The notes: a model not told the origin generated them from the sequence alone. Positions 23,207-32,119 are shown, numbered from the stretch's first letter. The stretch is DNA of 36,037 nucleotides from Bacillus sp. V59.32b (GCF_003429085.1 NZ_QVTC01000057.1:1-36037), one strand, 5' to 3'. Program-made: numbers and translations.

Positions 23207-24247
23207 ATGTCTAAGGTTTTTAACGATACATTTTTAAAGGCTGCGAGAGGGGAGGCGGCTGGTCATGTGCCTGTTTGGTATATGCGGCAGGCAGGAAGGT
23301 CGCAGCCCGAATACCGCGCTATAAAAGAAAAGTATTCTTTATTTGAGATTACGCACCAGCCGGAATTATGTGCATATGTGACTCGGCTTCCGGTAGAACA
23401 ATATGATGTCGATGCGGCCATCCTTTATAAAGATATCATGACTCCACTGCCGGCGATCGGCGTCGATGTGGAAATTAAAACAGGAATCGGTCCTGTCATT
23501 GCCAATCCGATTCGTTCCCTAAGCGATGTGGAGAAACTAGGTGAATTGTCCCCCGAAGAGGATATTCCTTATGTGCTTGAGACGATAAAATTGTTAACGA
23601 CCGAACAGTTATCCGTTCCTCTCATCGGTTTTTCCGGTGCTCCGTTCACGATTGCTTCCTATATGATTGAAGGCGGGCCGTCGAAAAACTATAACAGAAC
23701 GAAGGCGTTTATGTATACAGAACCAGAGGCATGGTTTGCGTTGATGGACAAGCTCGGCGATACGGTTATTACATATGTGAAATCACAAATCAAAGCAGGC
23801 GCAAAAGCGATCCAAATCTTTGATTCCTGGGTAGGCGCGTTGAATGTGGAGGATTACCGTTTGTTTATCAAGCCTGTCATGAACCGGATCTTTTCTTCTT
23901 TAAGAGAAGAAAATGTACCGTTGATTATGTTTGGTGTAGGTGCTAGCCACTTGGCGCTTGAATGGAATGACCTTCCGCTCGATGTAGTCGGCCTTGATTG
24001 GAGGCTGCCGATTTCTGAGGCGCGTAAAATGGGAATCGACAAAACGGTTCAAGGAAATCTCGACCCTGCCATTTTGTTGTCTTCATGGGATGTAATTGAA
24101 GCGAGGGCTAAAAAAATTCTCGATATGGGCATGGAAAAACCAGGGTATATTTTCAACCTGGGCCATGGCGTCTTCCCTGAGGTTAACCCGGAGACATTAA
24201 AGCGGCTGACCGCTTTCATTCACGAATACTCCGCAAGCAAAAGATAA
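23207..24247 (+). CDS. hemE: Uroporphyrinogen III decarboxylase HemE
   Basis: Decarboxylates the four acetate side chains of uroporphyrinogen III to give coproporphyrinogen III; cytoplasmic, 346 residues. The family motif [14 protein letters not shown] is at residues 24-37; [24 protein letters not shown] and [13 protein letters not shown] line the active site. GAAAGGTGG precedes the ATG. First gene of the hem cluster. A structured repeat forms most of the 160 bases before it. Confidence 0.96.
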   Translation: MSKVFNDTFLKAARGEAAGHVPVWYMRQAGRSQPEYRAIKEKYSLFEITHQPELCAYVTRLPVEQYDVDAAILYKDIMTPLPAIGVDVEIKTGIGPVIANPIRSLSDVEKLGELSPEEDIPYVLETIKLLTTEQLSVPLIGFSGAPFTIASYMIEGGPSKNYNRTKAFMYTEPEAWFALMDKLGDTVITYVKSQIKAGAKAIQIFDSWVGALNVEDYRLFIKPVMNRIFSSLREENVPLIMFGVGASHLALEWNDLPLDVVGLDWRLPISEARKMGIDKTVQGNLDPAILLSSWDVIEARAKKILDMGMEKPGYIFNLGHGVFPEVNPETLKRLTAFIHEYSASKR

Positions 24248-24343
24248 TTTTACCTGCTCAACTCCTGAGCGGACTGTTTGCCATAAAATATCCTTTTTAT
24301 GCACAATAATATAGAAGAAATTCTCAAAATGAGGTGCTAGTTA

Positions 24344-25279
24344 ATGTCAAGAAAGAAAATGGGCCTGCTTGTCATGGCCTATGGTACACCGTATAAAGAA
24401 GAAGATATCGAACGTTATTATACACATATCCGTCACGGGAGAAGGCCTAGCGACGAGCAGCTGCTCGATCTGAGAAACAGATATGAAGCTATCGGCGGGA
24501 TTTCCCCATTAGCTACGATCACAAGGGACCAGGCAGAAGAGCTGGAAAAACGCTTGAATGAAGTACAGGATGATATAGAGTTCAAGGCTTATCTTGGATT
24601 GAAGCATATCGAGCCGTTCGTCGAGGACGCAGTGAAACAAATGCATGATGACGGAATTACCGAAGCTGTAAGTATCGTTCTGGCTCCGCATTTTTCAACA
24701 TTCAGCGTTAAGTCATATAACGGGCGGGCACAAGAAGAAGCTGAGAAATTAGGTGGTCTGCAAATTACTTCGGTTGAAAGCTGGTATGATGAGCCGAAAT
24801 TCATTCAGTACTGGATCGATCAATTAAAGGAAACGTATGCGAAGATGCCGGAAGCCGAACGAGAAGATTCCGTCTTGATTGTCTCCGCCCACAGCCTACC
24901 GGAAAAAATCCTGCAATCCGGGGATCCGTATCCGAATCAGCTTAAGGAAACAGCCGAGATGATTGTTGAAGGCGCCGGCGTGAAAAATTACGCGATTGGC
25001 TGGCAAAGTGCCGGCCAGACACCTGAACCATGGCTAGGACCTGACGTTCAGGACTTGACAAGAGACCTATACAAAGAAAAAGGATATAAAGCTTTCATTT
25101 ATATTCCTGCCGGTTTCGTTGCCGAGCATTTGGAAGTGCTTTACGACAATGATTATGAATGCAAAGTGGTTACAGATGAAGTAGGCGCAGCTTATTACCG
25201 TCCGGAAATGCCCAATGCCAACCTGGCATTTATTGATGCTCTAACTACAATTGTCTTGAAAAAAGTGGATAAACAATAA
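24344..25279 (+). CDS. hemH: Ferrochelatase HemH (coproporphyrin ferrochelatase type, CpfC)
   Basis: Inserts Fe2+ into the porphyrin; 311 residues, nearly the same length as the B. subtilis enzyme. Tyr13 in MAYGTP, catalytic His183 in SAHSLPEK and the Glu in HLEVLYDND near residue 264 are all conserved. In Gram-positives of this type the substrate is coproporphyrin III, giving coproheme. AGGTG lies about 9 bases before the ATG. It follows hemE by 96 bases and is followed by a good terminator, so hemY may need its own transcription start. Confidence 0.96.
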   Translation: MSRKKMGLLVMAYGTPYKEEDIERYYTHIRHGRRPSDEQLLDLRNRYEAIGGISPLATITRDQAEELEKRLNEVQDDIEFKAYLGLKHIEPFVEDAVKQMHDDGITEAVSIVLAPHFSTFSVKSYNGRAQEEAEKLGGLQITSVESWYDEPKFIQYWIDQLKETYAKMPEAEREDSVLIVSAHSLPEKILQSGDPYPNQLKETAEMIVEGAGVKNYAIGWQSAGQTPEPWLGPDVQDLTRDLYKEKGYKAFIYIPAGFVAEHLEVLYDNDYECKVVTDEVGAAYYRPEMPNANLAFIDALTTIVLKKVDKQ

Positions 25280-25285
25280 TGTGAA

Positions 25286-25327
25286 GCCTATGTCAGTGAT
25301 GAAAAGATCTGATATAGGCAAATTTTT
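25286..25327 (+). terminator. Terminator after hemH
   Basis: GCCTATGTCAG (25286-25296) and CTGATATAGGC (25309-25319) form an 11-bp stem with one G-T pair, followed by AAATTTTTAT. Confidence 0.7.
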
Positions 25328-25338
25328 ATCCCGCTTTA

Positions 25339-25466
25339 ACGGGCAGTAAGACCCCCGCTTCAAGACTTGGATGGAAAACAAGGATAAGTGGGGGAACAAC
25401 TGCCCGTAAAAGTCAGATTGGTTCAACTAACCATCGGTGGGGGATGAACAAACCCCCCACCGATGG
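25339..25466. repeat. Two-hairpin structured element between hemH and hemY
   Basis: First hairpin: ACGGGCAGT (25339-25347) with ACTGCCCGT (25399-25407), and inside it CCCCCGCTT (25352-25360) with AAGTGGGGG (25386-25394), one G-T pair. Second hairpin: CCATCGGTGGGGG (25431-25443) with CCCCCACCGATGG (25454-25466), perfect 13 bp. Between them GGTT-CAACT-AACC could also pair. No coding potential. It may be a remnant or non-autonomous relative of a hairpin-ended element (IS200/IS605 type), but this is inference. Confidence 0.55.
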
Positions 25467-25505
25467 AAGTTTCACTTTATAAATCAAAAAAGAAGGCGAT
25501 GAACC

Positions 25506-26942
25506 GTGAGTCAACCAAAACAGAAGATAGCCGTTATCGGAGGAGGCATCACCGGATTAGCTTCTGCTTTTTACCTTCAGAAGAAAGCTAGGGAAGAAAA
25601 TCTGCCTTTTGATGTAGTATTGATCGAAGCTTCACCCCGTCTAGGCGGAAAAGTGCAAACAGCGGTCCGTGACGGTTTTGTCATTGAGAAGGGACCGGAT
25701 TCTTTCATTGCCCGAAAGGCGAGTGCATCACGGCTTGCGAAGGAAGTGGGGATGGAAGATAAGCTTGTTTCTAATACAGCTGGTAAATCATATGTCCTCG
25801 TAAAAGGTCACCTTCACCCAATGCCTGGAGGTTCGATTATGGGGATTCCGACTGAGATAGGGCCCTTTGTGACAACCGGTCTATTTAGCCCACTCGGCAA
25901 ATTAAGGGCAGCTGCTGATTTTGTCCTTCCTCGTTCTGATAAAAAAGGGGACCAGTCACTCGGTGAATTCTTCCGCCGCCGTCTTGGCAATGAAGTTCTG
26001 GAAAACTTAATCGAGCCTCTGTTGTCCGGGATATATGCAGGTGATATCGACCGATTAAGTCTGATGGCGACATTCCCGCAATTTTACCAGGTAGAACAGG
26101 AGCATCGCAGTTTAATTTTCGGAATGAAGAAGTCAACGCCGAAAGCACCAAAAAATGCCTCGAAAAAAGGCAATTTCCTGACCTTTACTACAGGCCTTCA
26201 ATCTTTCATAGATGCGATTGAACAGCATTTAATGCCGGGGTCAGTCTTAAAAGGGGTTCGTGTCGAGGATATTGTAAAGGAAGGTAAGCAGTATAAACTT
26301 GATTTAAACAACGGGGAAGTAATCTACACCGATGCTATCATCGCTTCTGCCCCACATCAAGCGATTTCCGCGATGTTCTCACGCTATCCGTTTTTTGCTC
26401 CGCTTAAAGAAATGTCAGCAACGAGCGTCGCTACCGTGGCGTTGGCGTTTGAAGCTTCAGCCATAAAGCAGGATATCGATGGCACGGGCTTTGTCGTTTC
26501 GCGAAACAGTGACTATACGATTACAGCTTGTACATGGACTCATAAAAAGTGGCCGCATTCCACACCTGATGGTAAGGTTTTGCTTCGTTGCTATGTCGGA
26601 CGTGCCGGTGATGAAACGATCGTCGATTTGTCAGATGAAGAAATTATCAAAATCGTTCTCGAAGACTTAAACAAGACCATGTCGATTACCGACAAGCCTG
26701 ATTTCTCTATCGTCACACGCTGGAAAGATTCCATGCCGCAATATACAGTGGGACATAAGCAGCGAATCGAGAGTGTGAAAAAAGATGTCGGAGATGAATT
26801 GCCTGGTGTATTCCTGGCAGGTGGTTCATTTGAAGGACTTGGGCTGCCTGACTGTATTGACCAGGCTGAAAGAGCGGTAGAAGACGTTGTTCAATTCCTG
26901 AAAAAAAATCAAATCTCGCGCGAAACAGAAACTGTCCAATGA
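25506..26942 (+). CDS. hemY: Coproporphyrinogen III oxidase HemY (CgoX)
   Basis: FAD enzyme that oxidises coproporphyrinogen III to coproporphyrin III in the Gram-positive heme route; 478 residues, membrane-associated. The dinucleotide-binding motif GGGITGLAS is at residues 12-20, followed by EASPRLGGKVQT and ERGP-like IEKGPDSF. The C-terminal FAD motif is GSFEGLGLPDCIDQAERAV. The strings QSLGEFFRRRLGNEV and NLIEPLLSGIYAGD are family hallmarks. GTG 25506 has AAGG about 10 bases upstream. Normally co-transcribed with hemEH; here a terminator and a structured element intervene. Confidence 0.95.
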   Translation: MSQPKQKIAVIGGGITGLASAFYLQKKAREENLPFDVVLIEASPRLGGKVQTAVRDGFVIEKGPDSFIARKASASRLAKEVGMEDKLVSNTAGKSYVLVKGHLHPMPGGSIMGIPTEIGPFVTTGLFSPLGKLRAAADFVLPRSDKKGDQSLGEFFRRRLGNEVLENLIEPLLSGIYAGDIDRLSLMATFPQFYQVEQEHRSLIFGMKKSTPKAPKNASKKGNFLTFTTGLQSFIDAIEQHLMPGSVLKGVRVEDIVKEGKQYKLDLNNGEVIYTDAIIASAPHQAISAMFSRYPFFAPLKEMSATSVATVALAFEASAIKQDIDGTGFVVSRNSDYTITACTWTHKKWPHSTPDGKVLLRCYVGRAGDETIVDLSDEEIIKIVLEDLNKTMSITDKPDFSIVTRWKDSMPQYTVGHKQRIESVKKDVGDELPGVFLAGGSFEGLGLPDCIDQAERAVEDVVQFLKKNQISRETETVQ

Positions 26943-26961
26943 TTTTTGGACAGTTTCTTTT
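26928..26961 (+). terminator. Terminator of hemY
   Basis: GAAACTGTCC (26928-26937) and GGACAGTTTC (26948-26957), perfect 10-bp stem spanning the stop codon, then TTTTC. Confidence 0.85.
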
Positions 26962-27043
26962 CACATTAGAACGAAAAAGGAAATTATTATATACTATAAT
27001 TAGTTACTAAAAAATGGATTGAATAAAGACTGGGGGAATGATC

Positions 27044-27445
27044 ATGTTTTTAACAACCATTCAGCCTCGCATTTCAGAAACAGACGGTGCGGGACATATC
27101 AATAATACTACGATTCCGATTTGGTTCGAGGCAGGACGCGATGAAATTTTCAAGCTATTTACTCCGAGCTTGCAATTTAAAGATTGGAAGCTGCTTCTCG
27201 TCAATATGAATATTGATTTCACACATGAAATTTTTTATGGCAGGGAAGTTATGATTAGAACGTGGATTGAACGCCTCGGAAATTCAAGCTTTACGATTAA
27301 AGAAGAAATTTATCAGGATGACATTTTGTGCGCAAAGGGGTCTTCGGCATATGTCAATTATAACTTTCAACTTAAAAAGTCAGAACGAATCCCGGATTAC
27401 ATACGCGAACAATTAAAAGGCCACTTAGAAATAATAGAAACTTAA
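27044..27445 (+). CDS. Acyl-CoA thioesterase, hotdog fold (4HBT family)
   Basis: 133 residues, a single hotdog domain. The active-site segment ISETDGAGHINNTTIPIWFEAGRDE (Asp14, His18, Asn20) is the 4-hydroxybenzoyl-CoA thioesterase pattern D..GH.NN followed by an aromatic-rich helix. IDFTHEIFYGREVMIRTWIERLGNSSF is the central strand region. It should hydrolyse a fatty acyl- or aryl-CoA; the substrate is unknown. ATG 27044 has TGGGGGA with suitable spacing; the ATG at 27038 abuts it. It stands alone between two terminators and has no counterpart at this place in B. subtilis as far as I recall. Confidence 0.85.
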   Translation: MFLTTIQPRISETDGAGHINNTTIPIWFEAGRDEIFKLFTPSLQFKDWKLLLVNMNIDFTHEIFYGREVMIRTWIERLGNSSFTIKEEIYQDDILCAKGSSAYVNYNFQLKKSERIPDYIREQLKGHLEIIET

Positions 27446-27494
27446 GTTTCATCTTCTCTGAACATAGATTAGTAAAATAATGGATAAAAAAAAG

Positions 27495-27525
27495 ACCAGT
27501 CGCTCATTCAAGCGGCTGGTTTTTA
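27495..27525 (+). terminator. Terminator of the thioesterase gene
   Basis: ACCAGTCGCT (27495-27504) and AGCGGCTGGT (27511-27520), 10-bp stem with one T-G pair, preceded by an A run and followed by TTTTT-like sequence. Confidence 0.75.
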
Positions 27526-27610
27526 AATGGATGCGCTTGTGAGATAAGGAACGCATCTTATGGAAGCATCTGCTTTTATGAAAAGCAGAAGGTGAACACC
27601 TGATTAAAAA

Positions 27611-27745
27611 TTATTGGATGGATGTATGGAGGCAATGATCGCACTTGCTGCCATAACATTCGTGCTGTTCTTCGATTTTGTGGCCACACTCTGAACATTG
27701 CTTGGCCGGTAGGTTCTTGAAAAATTCAACACTGCTTTGAATCAT
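27611..27745 (-). CDS. yhfH: YhfH family zinc-ribbon-like small protein
   Basis: A 44-residue protein beginning MIQSSVEFFKNLPAKQC. Two CxxC pairs, CSEC (17-20) and CDHC (35-38), separated by KIEEQHECY, indicate a small zinc ribbon. The pattern FFKNLPxKQCxxCGxxIEEQHECY is the YhfH family of Bacilli, of unknown function. GGAGG lies 9 bases before the ATG, and a consensus promoter is 48 bases upstream. It is placed next to yhfI as in B. subtilis. Two short hairpins (27589-27601, 27570-27588) follow it and may end transcription. Confidence 0.85.
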   Translation of the reverse strand: MIQSSVEFFKNLPAKQCSECGHKIEEQHECYGSKCDHCLHTSIQ

Positions 27746-27792
27746 ATTAATCAACCTCCATTAAATTTTCTGAATATTATTAACTTGATTTT

Positions 27793-27821
27793 ATTGTATT
27801 ATAACAGATTAATTTTGTCAA
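27793..27821 (-). promoter_or_regulatory. SigA-type promoter for yhfH
   Basis: On the minus strand, perfect TTGACA (27821-27816), 17-bp spacer, TACAAT (27798-27793). Confidence 0.78.
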
Positions 27822-27917
27822 CATATGTTTTATAACAAATTTCAAAAAGATGAAATAATGGTTCCAATGATTTATGCTAGGAGTAACTGATTGATACTGT
27901 ATAAGGAGAGTGTGAGT

Positions 27918-28652
27918 ATGAAGATAACGGTGATTGGTTGTTGGGGAGGATATCCGGCGAAGAATGAGGCAAGCTCCGGCTATTTACTCGAATATGAGGA
28001 TTATCGGATCCTCCTAGACTGTGGCAGCGGAGTACTTTCACAGCTACAAAACCATATGAAACCGGAAGAATTGGATGCAGTTGTTTTAACGCATTATCAT
28101 CCAGATCATGTAGCAGATATTGGTGTGCTGCAGCATGCTGTATTAATACAGAACATACTCAATGGCTCGAAGAAGAACATTCCGATTTATGGTCATACAT
28201 TGGACGTGGCAGAGTTTGAAAAGCTTACCTATAAGGACATTACTCATGGATTGGCTTATACGGAAGATGAACCTCTGCAAATCGGACCACTTACATTCAC
28301 CTTTTTACGTACAAAGCATCCTGTTCCTTGTTTTGCGATGAGAATTGAAGCAGGAGGACAAGTTATTGTCTATACCGGAGATAGTGCCTATATGGAGGAA
28401 CTTGCCGACTTCGCGAGTAATGCTAATGTGTTGCTGTGCGAGAGTAATTTTTATGGCGATATGGACGGTTCTGGCCCTGGGCATATGACCGGGAGAGAGG
28501 CTGGAAAAATAGCTGAAAAAGCGGATGTGCAGCTTTTGCTCTTGACTCATCTTCCACATTATGGCGATCATACACAGTTGAAAAGCGAAGCAGGGGAAAG
28601 CTTTAAGGGCGAAATTGCCGTCGCAAGGAACGCAATGGAGTTTCAGTTATAG
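27918..28652 (+). CDS. yhfI: Metallo-beta-lactamase fold hydrolase YhfI
   Basis: 244 residues, equal to B. subtilis YhfI by memory. The zinc motif THYHPDH (His59, His61, Asp63, His64) is followed by YTGDSAY and a late LLLTHLPHYGDH. The overall layout resembles RNase Z-like and phosphodiesterase-like MBL proteins; substrate unknown. AAGGAGAG lies 9 bases before ATG 27918; the frame opens at 27891 but without a site. It is followed 43 bases later by lplJ on the same strand, likely one operon. Confidence 0.88.
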   Translation: MKITVIGCWGGYPAKNEASSGYLLEYEDYRILLDCGSGVLSQLQNHMKPEELDAVVLTHYHPDHVADIGVLQHAVLIQNILNGSKKNIPIYGHTLDVAEFEKLTYKDITHGLAYTEDEPLQIGPLTFTFLRTKHPVPCFAMRIEAGGQVIVYTGDSAYMEELADFASNANVLLCESNFYGDMDGSGPGHMTGREAGKIAEKADVQLLLLTHLPHYGDHTQLKSEAGESFKGEIAVARNAMEFQL

Positions 28653-28695
28653 AGAATTTGTTAAACCGCAAAGCGATTATAGGAGGAACGTTAGC

Positions 28696-29685
28696 ATGTT
28701 ATTTATCGATAACAAAGGAATTACAGACCCGCAGATCAATCTGGCAATCGAAGAATATGCGTTGAAAAACCTGGATATAAATGAAACGTATTTATTATTT
28801 TATATAAACAAACCATCTATTATTATCGGGAAAAACCAAAACACGGTTGAAGAAATCAATACCGATTATGTAGAGCAGAACGGCATTAAGGTTGTCCGCC
28901 GTCTTTCCGGTGGTGGTGCTGTATACCATGACACAGGCAATCTGAATTTCAGCTTTATCACTAAGGATGATGGGGAGAGCTTTCATAACTTCCAGAAATT
29001 CACCGAACCGGTTATCAAGGCGCTTAACAAGCTCGGCGTTAATGCTGAACTGAGCGGACGGAATGATATTTTGGCAGAAGGAAAGAAGATTTCCGGGAAT
29101 GCACAATTTTCAACAAAAGGTCGGATGTTCAGTCACGGAACGCTGCTGTTCAATTCGGAAATGGAGCATGTAGTTTCTGCATTGAAGGTCAGAAAGGATA
29201 AGATTGAATCAAAAGGAATTAAGTCAATTAGAAGCCGAGTGACGAATATATCAGAATTTCTTAATGAGCCACTGACTATCGAGCAATTCAGGTCACTGCT
29301 TTTGAGAAACATCTTTGAAGACAGCGAAGAGATTCCGGAATACGTTCTCACCGAACAAGATTGGGAAAACATTCATCAGCTTTCAAAAGAGAGATACCAG
29401 AACTGGGACTGGAACTACGGAAAATCGCCGAAATTCAACCTCCAGCATTCGCAGCGATTCCCTGTTGGATCAATTGATATTCGTCTCGAAGTTAACAAAG
29501 GGATAATCGAAAATTGTAAAATATACGGTGATTTCTTTGGTGTCGGGGATGTAAATGATATTGAGGATATACTAAAGGGCATTCGTTATGAAAAAGAAGC
29601 GATTGAAAAGGCGCTTGTGAATGTGGATGTTAAGCATTATTTTGGGAATGTAACAAAAGAAGAAATAGTTGGATTGATTTATTAA
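28696..29685 (+). CDS. lplJ: Lipoate-protein ligase LplJ
   Basis: Attaches free lipoate to the E2 and GcvH proteins via lipoyl-AMP; 329 residues, cytoplasmic. The large BPL/LplA domain carries RRLSGGGAVYHDTGNLNFSF (68-87), which binds the nucleotide and lipoate, and KKISGNAQF with the reactive Lys near 132. The C-terminal accessory domain (about 250-329, FPVGSIDIRLEVNKG) is present. AGGAGG lies 9 bases before the ATG. Ends at a strong terminator. Confidence 0.93.
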   Translation: MLFIDNKGITDPQINLAIEEYALKNLDINETYLLFYINKPSIIIGKNQNTVEEINTDYVEQNGIKVVRRLSGGGAVYHDTGNLNFSFITKDDGESFHNFQKFTEPVIKALNKLGVNAELSGRNDILAEGKKISGNAQFSTKGRMFSHGTLLFNSEMEHVVSALKVRKDKIESKGIKSIRSRVTNISEFLNEPLTIEQFRSLLLRNIFEDSEEIPEYVLTEQDWENIHQLSKERYQNWDWNYGKSPKFNLQHSQRFPVGSIDIRLEVNKGIIENCKIYGDFFGVGDVNDIEDILKGIRYEKEAIEKALVNVDVKHYFGNVTKEEIVGLIY

Positions 29686-29691
29686 AAGAGG

Positions 29692-29718
29692 CCGCCTGTT
29701 TGGACGAACAGGCGGTTT
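29692..29718 (+). terminator. Terminator of yhfI-lplJ
   Basis: CCGCCTGTT (29692-29700) and AACAGGCGG (29707-29715), perfect 9-bp stem with 6-base loop, then TTTATTAT. Confidence 0.85.
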
Positions 29719-29740
29719 ATTATATTATATGCTATGTTGA

Positions 29741-29876
29741 TTTTTGGTTCATTTGCAGCTCCCACTGCATAGACCCAGGAGTAAGCGAGCTTTCTCCTGG
29801 GCCTATGCAGCGGGAGCAACCTTTCAGCGTAGCTGAAAGGCATGTGAAACTCTGTTTCACATGAATGAGCCAAAAA
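29741..29876. repeat. Multi-branched foldable element between lplJ and lcfB
   Basis: An outer stem, TTTTTGGTTCATT (29741-29753) with AATGAGCCAAAAA (29864-29876), one G-T pair, encloses three hairpins. A: GCTCCC, CTGCATAG and CCCAGGAG (29758-29781) with CTCCTGGG, CTATGCAG and GGGAGC (29794-29817), two A-C mismatches. B: CCTTTCAGC-GTA-GCTGAAAGG (29820-29840). C: CATGTGAAAC-TCT-GTTTCACATG (29841-29863). Almost every base is paired and there is no open frame of note. It could be a transposon-derived palindromic repeat or a structured RNA. Confidence 0.7.
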
Positions 29877-29934
29877 TATATTTGCTTCAGCTTTAAATTC
29901 CTAGAAAATTTTCAGGTAACTTCCAACTAAAATG

Positions 29935-29963
29935 TTGCTACCTTTATTTTCTTTTAATATAAT
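29935..29963 (+). promoter_or_regulatory. SigA-type promoter for lcfB
   Basis: TTGCTA (29935-29940), 17-bp spacer, perfect TATAAT (29958-29963). The FadR-type operator lies about 20 bases downstream of the expected start point. Confidence 0.68.
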
Positions 29964-29990
29964 ATATTGTGAATATTGTAATTAAAAAAA

Positions 29991-30008
29991 TGAATGACTA
30001 CTCATTCA
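29991..30008 (+). promoter_or_regulatory. FadR operator upstream of lcfB
   Basis: TGAATGACTACTCATTCA is an almost perfect palindrome and matches the known B. subtilis FadR (YsiA) consensus TGAATGAMTANTCATTCA at every defined position. FadR is a TetR-type repressor of fatty acid degradation genes, released by long-chain acyl-CoA, and lcfB belongs to its regulon in B. subtilis. Binding here, between promoter and ribosome binding site, would block transcription. Confidence 0.88.
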
Positions 30009-30036
30009 TTAAATCTACAAGGGGAGGTAGGAATGT

Positions 30037-31587
30037 TTGAATATTACAGAACAACTTCATGAAACAGCCGCGCGAGTTGCTGGAAAACCTGCGTATTACT
30101 TTATGGACCAAGCAACAACGTATGGGGAATTGGACGGGGCGGTCACAAAGTTTGCAGACGGCTTACATAAGCTTGGTGTTTCAAAAGGGGATCATGTTGC
30201 ATTGCTTTTAGGGAATTCACCACACTTTATTATTGGGATGTATGGGGCATTAAGAGCTGGCGCAACCGTCATACCGATCAACCCGATTTATACTCCTGAT
30301 GAAATCGGCTATATCCTGAATAATGGCGATGTAAAGGTAGTTCTGGCATTGGATCTTTTGGTTCCGTTACTCGAAAAAATGAACCCGATGCTGCCAAACG
30401 TCGAGCATATGGTGATCTGTGAAACGGAGCAGGATAAAGGCGAAGCGGATATCAGCAAGCTTTCTATTTACTCAAAAATGAAATCGTTTACAAGTATGGT
30501 TGCTTCAGGAGACCTGAGTTTTAATGGGCAGGCTGTTGATGAGGAAGATACCGCAGTCATCCTGTATACCTCTGGCACAACCGGGAAACCAAAAGGGGCC
30601 ATGCTGACACATAAAAATCTTTATTCAAATGCAAAGGATGTCGGCGATTATCTGAAAATCACTGAAGAGGACCGCGTTGTCACGACACTGCCGATGTTTC
30701 ATGTGTTCTGTTTAACAGTTGTCTTAAATGCACCCCTCATGAGGGGCGGTACACTGCTTGTTGTTCCTAAATTCAGTCCGCAAGAGATTTTCAGACTTGT
30801 AAAAAAATATGAAGCGACAGTTTTTGCGGGCGTACCAACCATGTATAACTTCCTCCAGCAATTCCCTGATGGAAATCCGGAAGATTTTAAATCATTAAGA
30901 CTATCTATTTCAGGTGGGGCATCACTTCCTGTTGCACTGTTGAAAGCATTCGAACAGAAATTCAATGTGTTTGTATCAGAAGGGTACGGCTTATCCGAAG
31001 CATCGCCTGTAACAACCTTTAATCCGCTTGACCGCCCACGAAAGCCTGGATCAATCGGAAGGAATATTCAAAACGTCGAAAACAAAGTCGTTAATGAAAT
31101 GGGCGAAGAGGTTCCTATCGGCGAGGTTGGGGAGTTAATCGTCAGAGGACCGAACGTCATGAAGGGGTATTATAAACTGCCTGAAGAAAGCGTTGCCACG
31201 TTGAAGAACGGCTGGCTTTACACAGGAGACTTAGCGCGAATGGATGAAGAAGGCTATTTCTACATCGTCGACCGCAAAAAAGAAATGATTATTGTAGGCG
31301 GTTACAATGTGTACCCTCGTGAGGTCGAAGAAGTATTATTTGCTCATCCGGATGTCGTGGAAGCCGCTGTAATCGGTGTGCCTGATCCGAATCAGGGAGA
31401 AGTGGTACAAGCATTTGTCGTAAAGAAAAACGACTCCCTTACTGAAGCTGATGTACTAACTTATTGCCGGGAGCATCTTGCAAAATACAAAGTGCCGAAG
31501 AACATTGAGTTCATAGACGAGCTTCCGAAAAATACAACAGGTAAAATTTTAAGGCGTTCACTAAAAGCTCAAGTGCTTCAGAATTAA
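30037..31587 (+). CDS. lcfB: Long-chain fatty acid-CoA ligase LcfB (YhfL)
   Basis: Activates fatty acids to acyl-CoA with ATP, feeding beta-oxidation; 516 residues. AMP-binding P-loop [12 protein letters not shown] at about 177-188, [11 protein letters not shown] near 323, [19 protein letters not shown] near 396 and the hinge Lys region [12 protein letters not shown]; the C-terminal catalytic Lys is in [11 protein letters not shown]. All core adenylate-forming motifs are intact. TTG 30037 has GGAGG 9 bases upstream. The out-of-frame ATG at 30033 is a decoy. Transcribed from a FadR-controlled promoter and closed by a terminator. Confidence 0.95.
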   Translation: MNITEQLHETAARVAGKPAYYFMDQATTYGELDGAVTKFADGLHKLGVSKGDHVALLLGNSPHFIIGMYGALRAGATVIPINPIYTPDEIGYILNNGDVKVVLALDLLVPLLEKMNPMLPNVEHMVICETEQDKGEADISKLSIYSKMKSFTSMVASGDLSFNGQAVDEEDTAVILYTSGTTGKPKGAMLTHKNLYSNAKDVGDYLKITEEDRVVTTLPMFHVFCLTVVLNAPLMRGGTLLVVPKFSPQEIFRLVKKYEATVFAGVPTMYNFLQQFPDGNPEDFKSLRLSISGGASLPVALLKAFEQKFNVFVSEGYGLSEASPVTTFNPLDRPRKPGSIGRNIQNVENKVVNEMGEEVPIGEVGELIVRGPNVMKGYYKLPEESVATLKNGWLYTGDLARMDEEGYFYIVDRKKEMIIVGGYNVYPREVEEVLFAHPDVVEAAVIGVPDPNQGEVVQAFVVKKNDSLTEADVLTYCREHLAKYKVPKNIEFIDELPKNTTGKILRRSLKAQVLQN

Positions 31588-31598
31588 ACAATTCATTC

Positions 31599-31634
31599 AA
31601 AAAGGCGGGAGACTCATTCTCTCGCCTTTTTTTC
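31599..31634. terminator. Bidirectional terminator after lcfB
   Basis: AAAAAGGCGGGAGA (31599-31612) and TCTCTCGCCTTTTT (31618-31631) pair with one G-T and a 5-base loop. The stem overlaps the stop of the convergent minus-strand gene. Confidence 0.85.
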
Positions 31635-31847
31635 TTCCGCAAACTGTTGGTCTTTAACGGGTCTCCACTGCGTTACTCCGTCATCCTCATCGAATTCTAT
31701 CGTTACCTCAGTAACACCTTTTTCAGCCATGATCCTTTCTTCCAGCCTATCTTTTATGTCATCCGCTTCGGCGATGGTCAAGTTAGGGTCTATTTCAACC
31801 TCTAATTCAACATGAAAATCCTCCCCTTCTTTTGTTACGGTTACCAT
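31614..31847 (-). CDS. Orphan C-terminal dimerisation domain of a cation diffusion facilitator
   Basis: 77 residues from ATG 31847, in an acidic ferredoxin-like sequence: FHVELEVEIDPNLTIAEADD, LEERIMAEKGVTEVTIEFDE. This is the pattern of the cytoplasmic zinc-binding/dimerisation domain (ZT_dimer) at the end of CDF metal exporters. The same frame stays open upstream to about 31925 and still looks like that domain (SISLVKTRDPGVKDIQMVTV), but no in-frame start with a site, and no transmembrane part, is found. AAAGGA lies 7 bases before ATG 31847, so a short form could be made. Either a truncated transporter or a stand-alone domain protein. Confidence 0.55.
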   Translation of the reverse strand: MVTVTKEGEDFHVELEVEIDPNLTIAEADDIKDRLEERIMAEKGVTEVTIEFDEDDGVTQWRPVKDQQFAEEKKARE

Positions 31848-32119
31848 CTGGATGTCCTTTACTCCCGGATCCCTTGTTTTAACAAGACTAATAGATCCTT
31901 CAAAAGGCTCCCCCCTAATTGTTGATTAAGTCTTATATTCCCTTGTTGAATGCAGAAAAACCTCTAAAGGCTACGAAACAAGGTTTATAGATATGCATTA
32001 GGACAAAGATTTATAAACGGTGGGAATTTTGCGTTTTGTGGCTTACGATCTACTGAAAATGGGAAAAGACTCAGTAATAAAGTGAGACAGCAAGAAAAAA
32101 TCGGAAGGAAGTGGTAACC

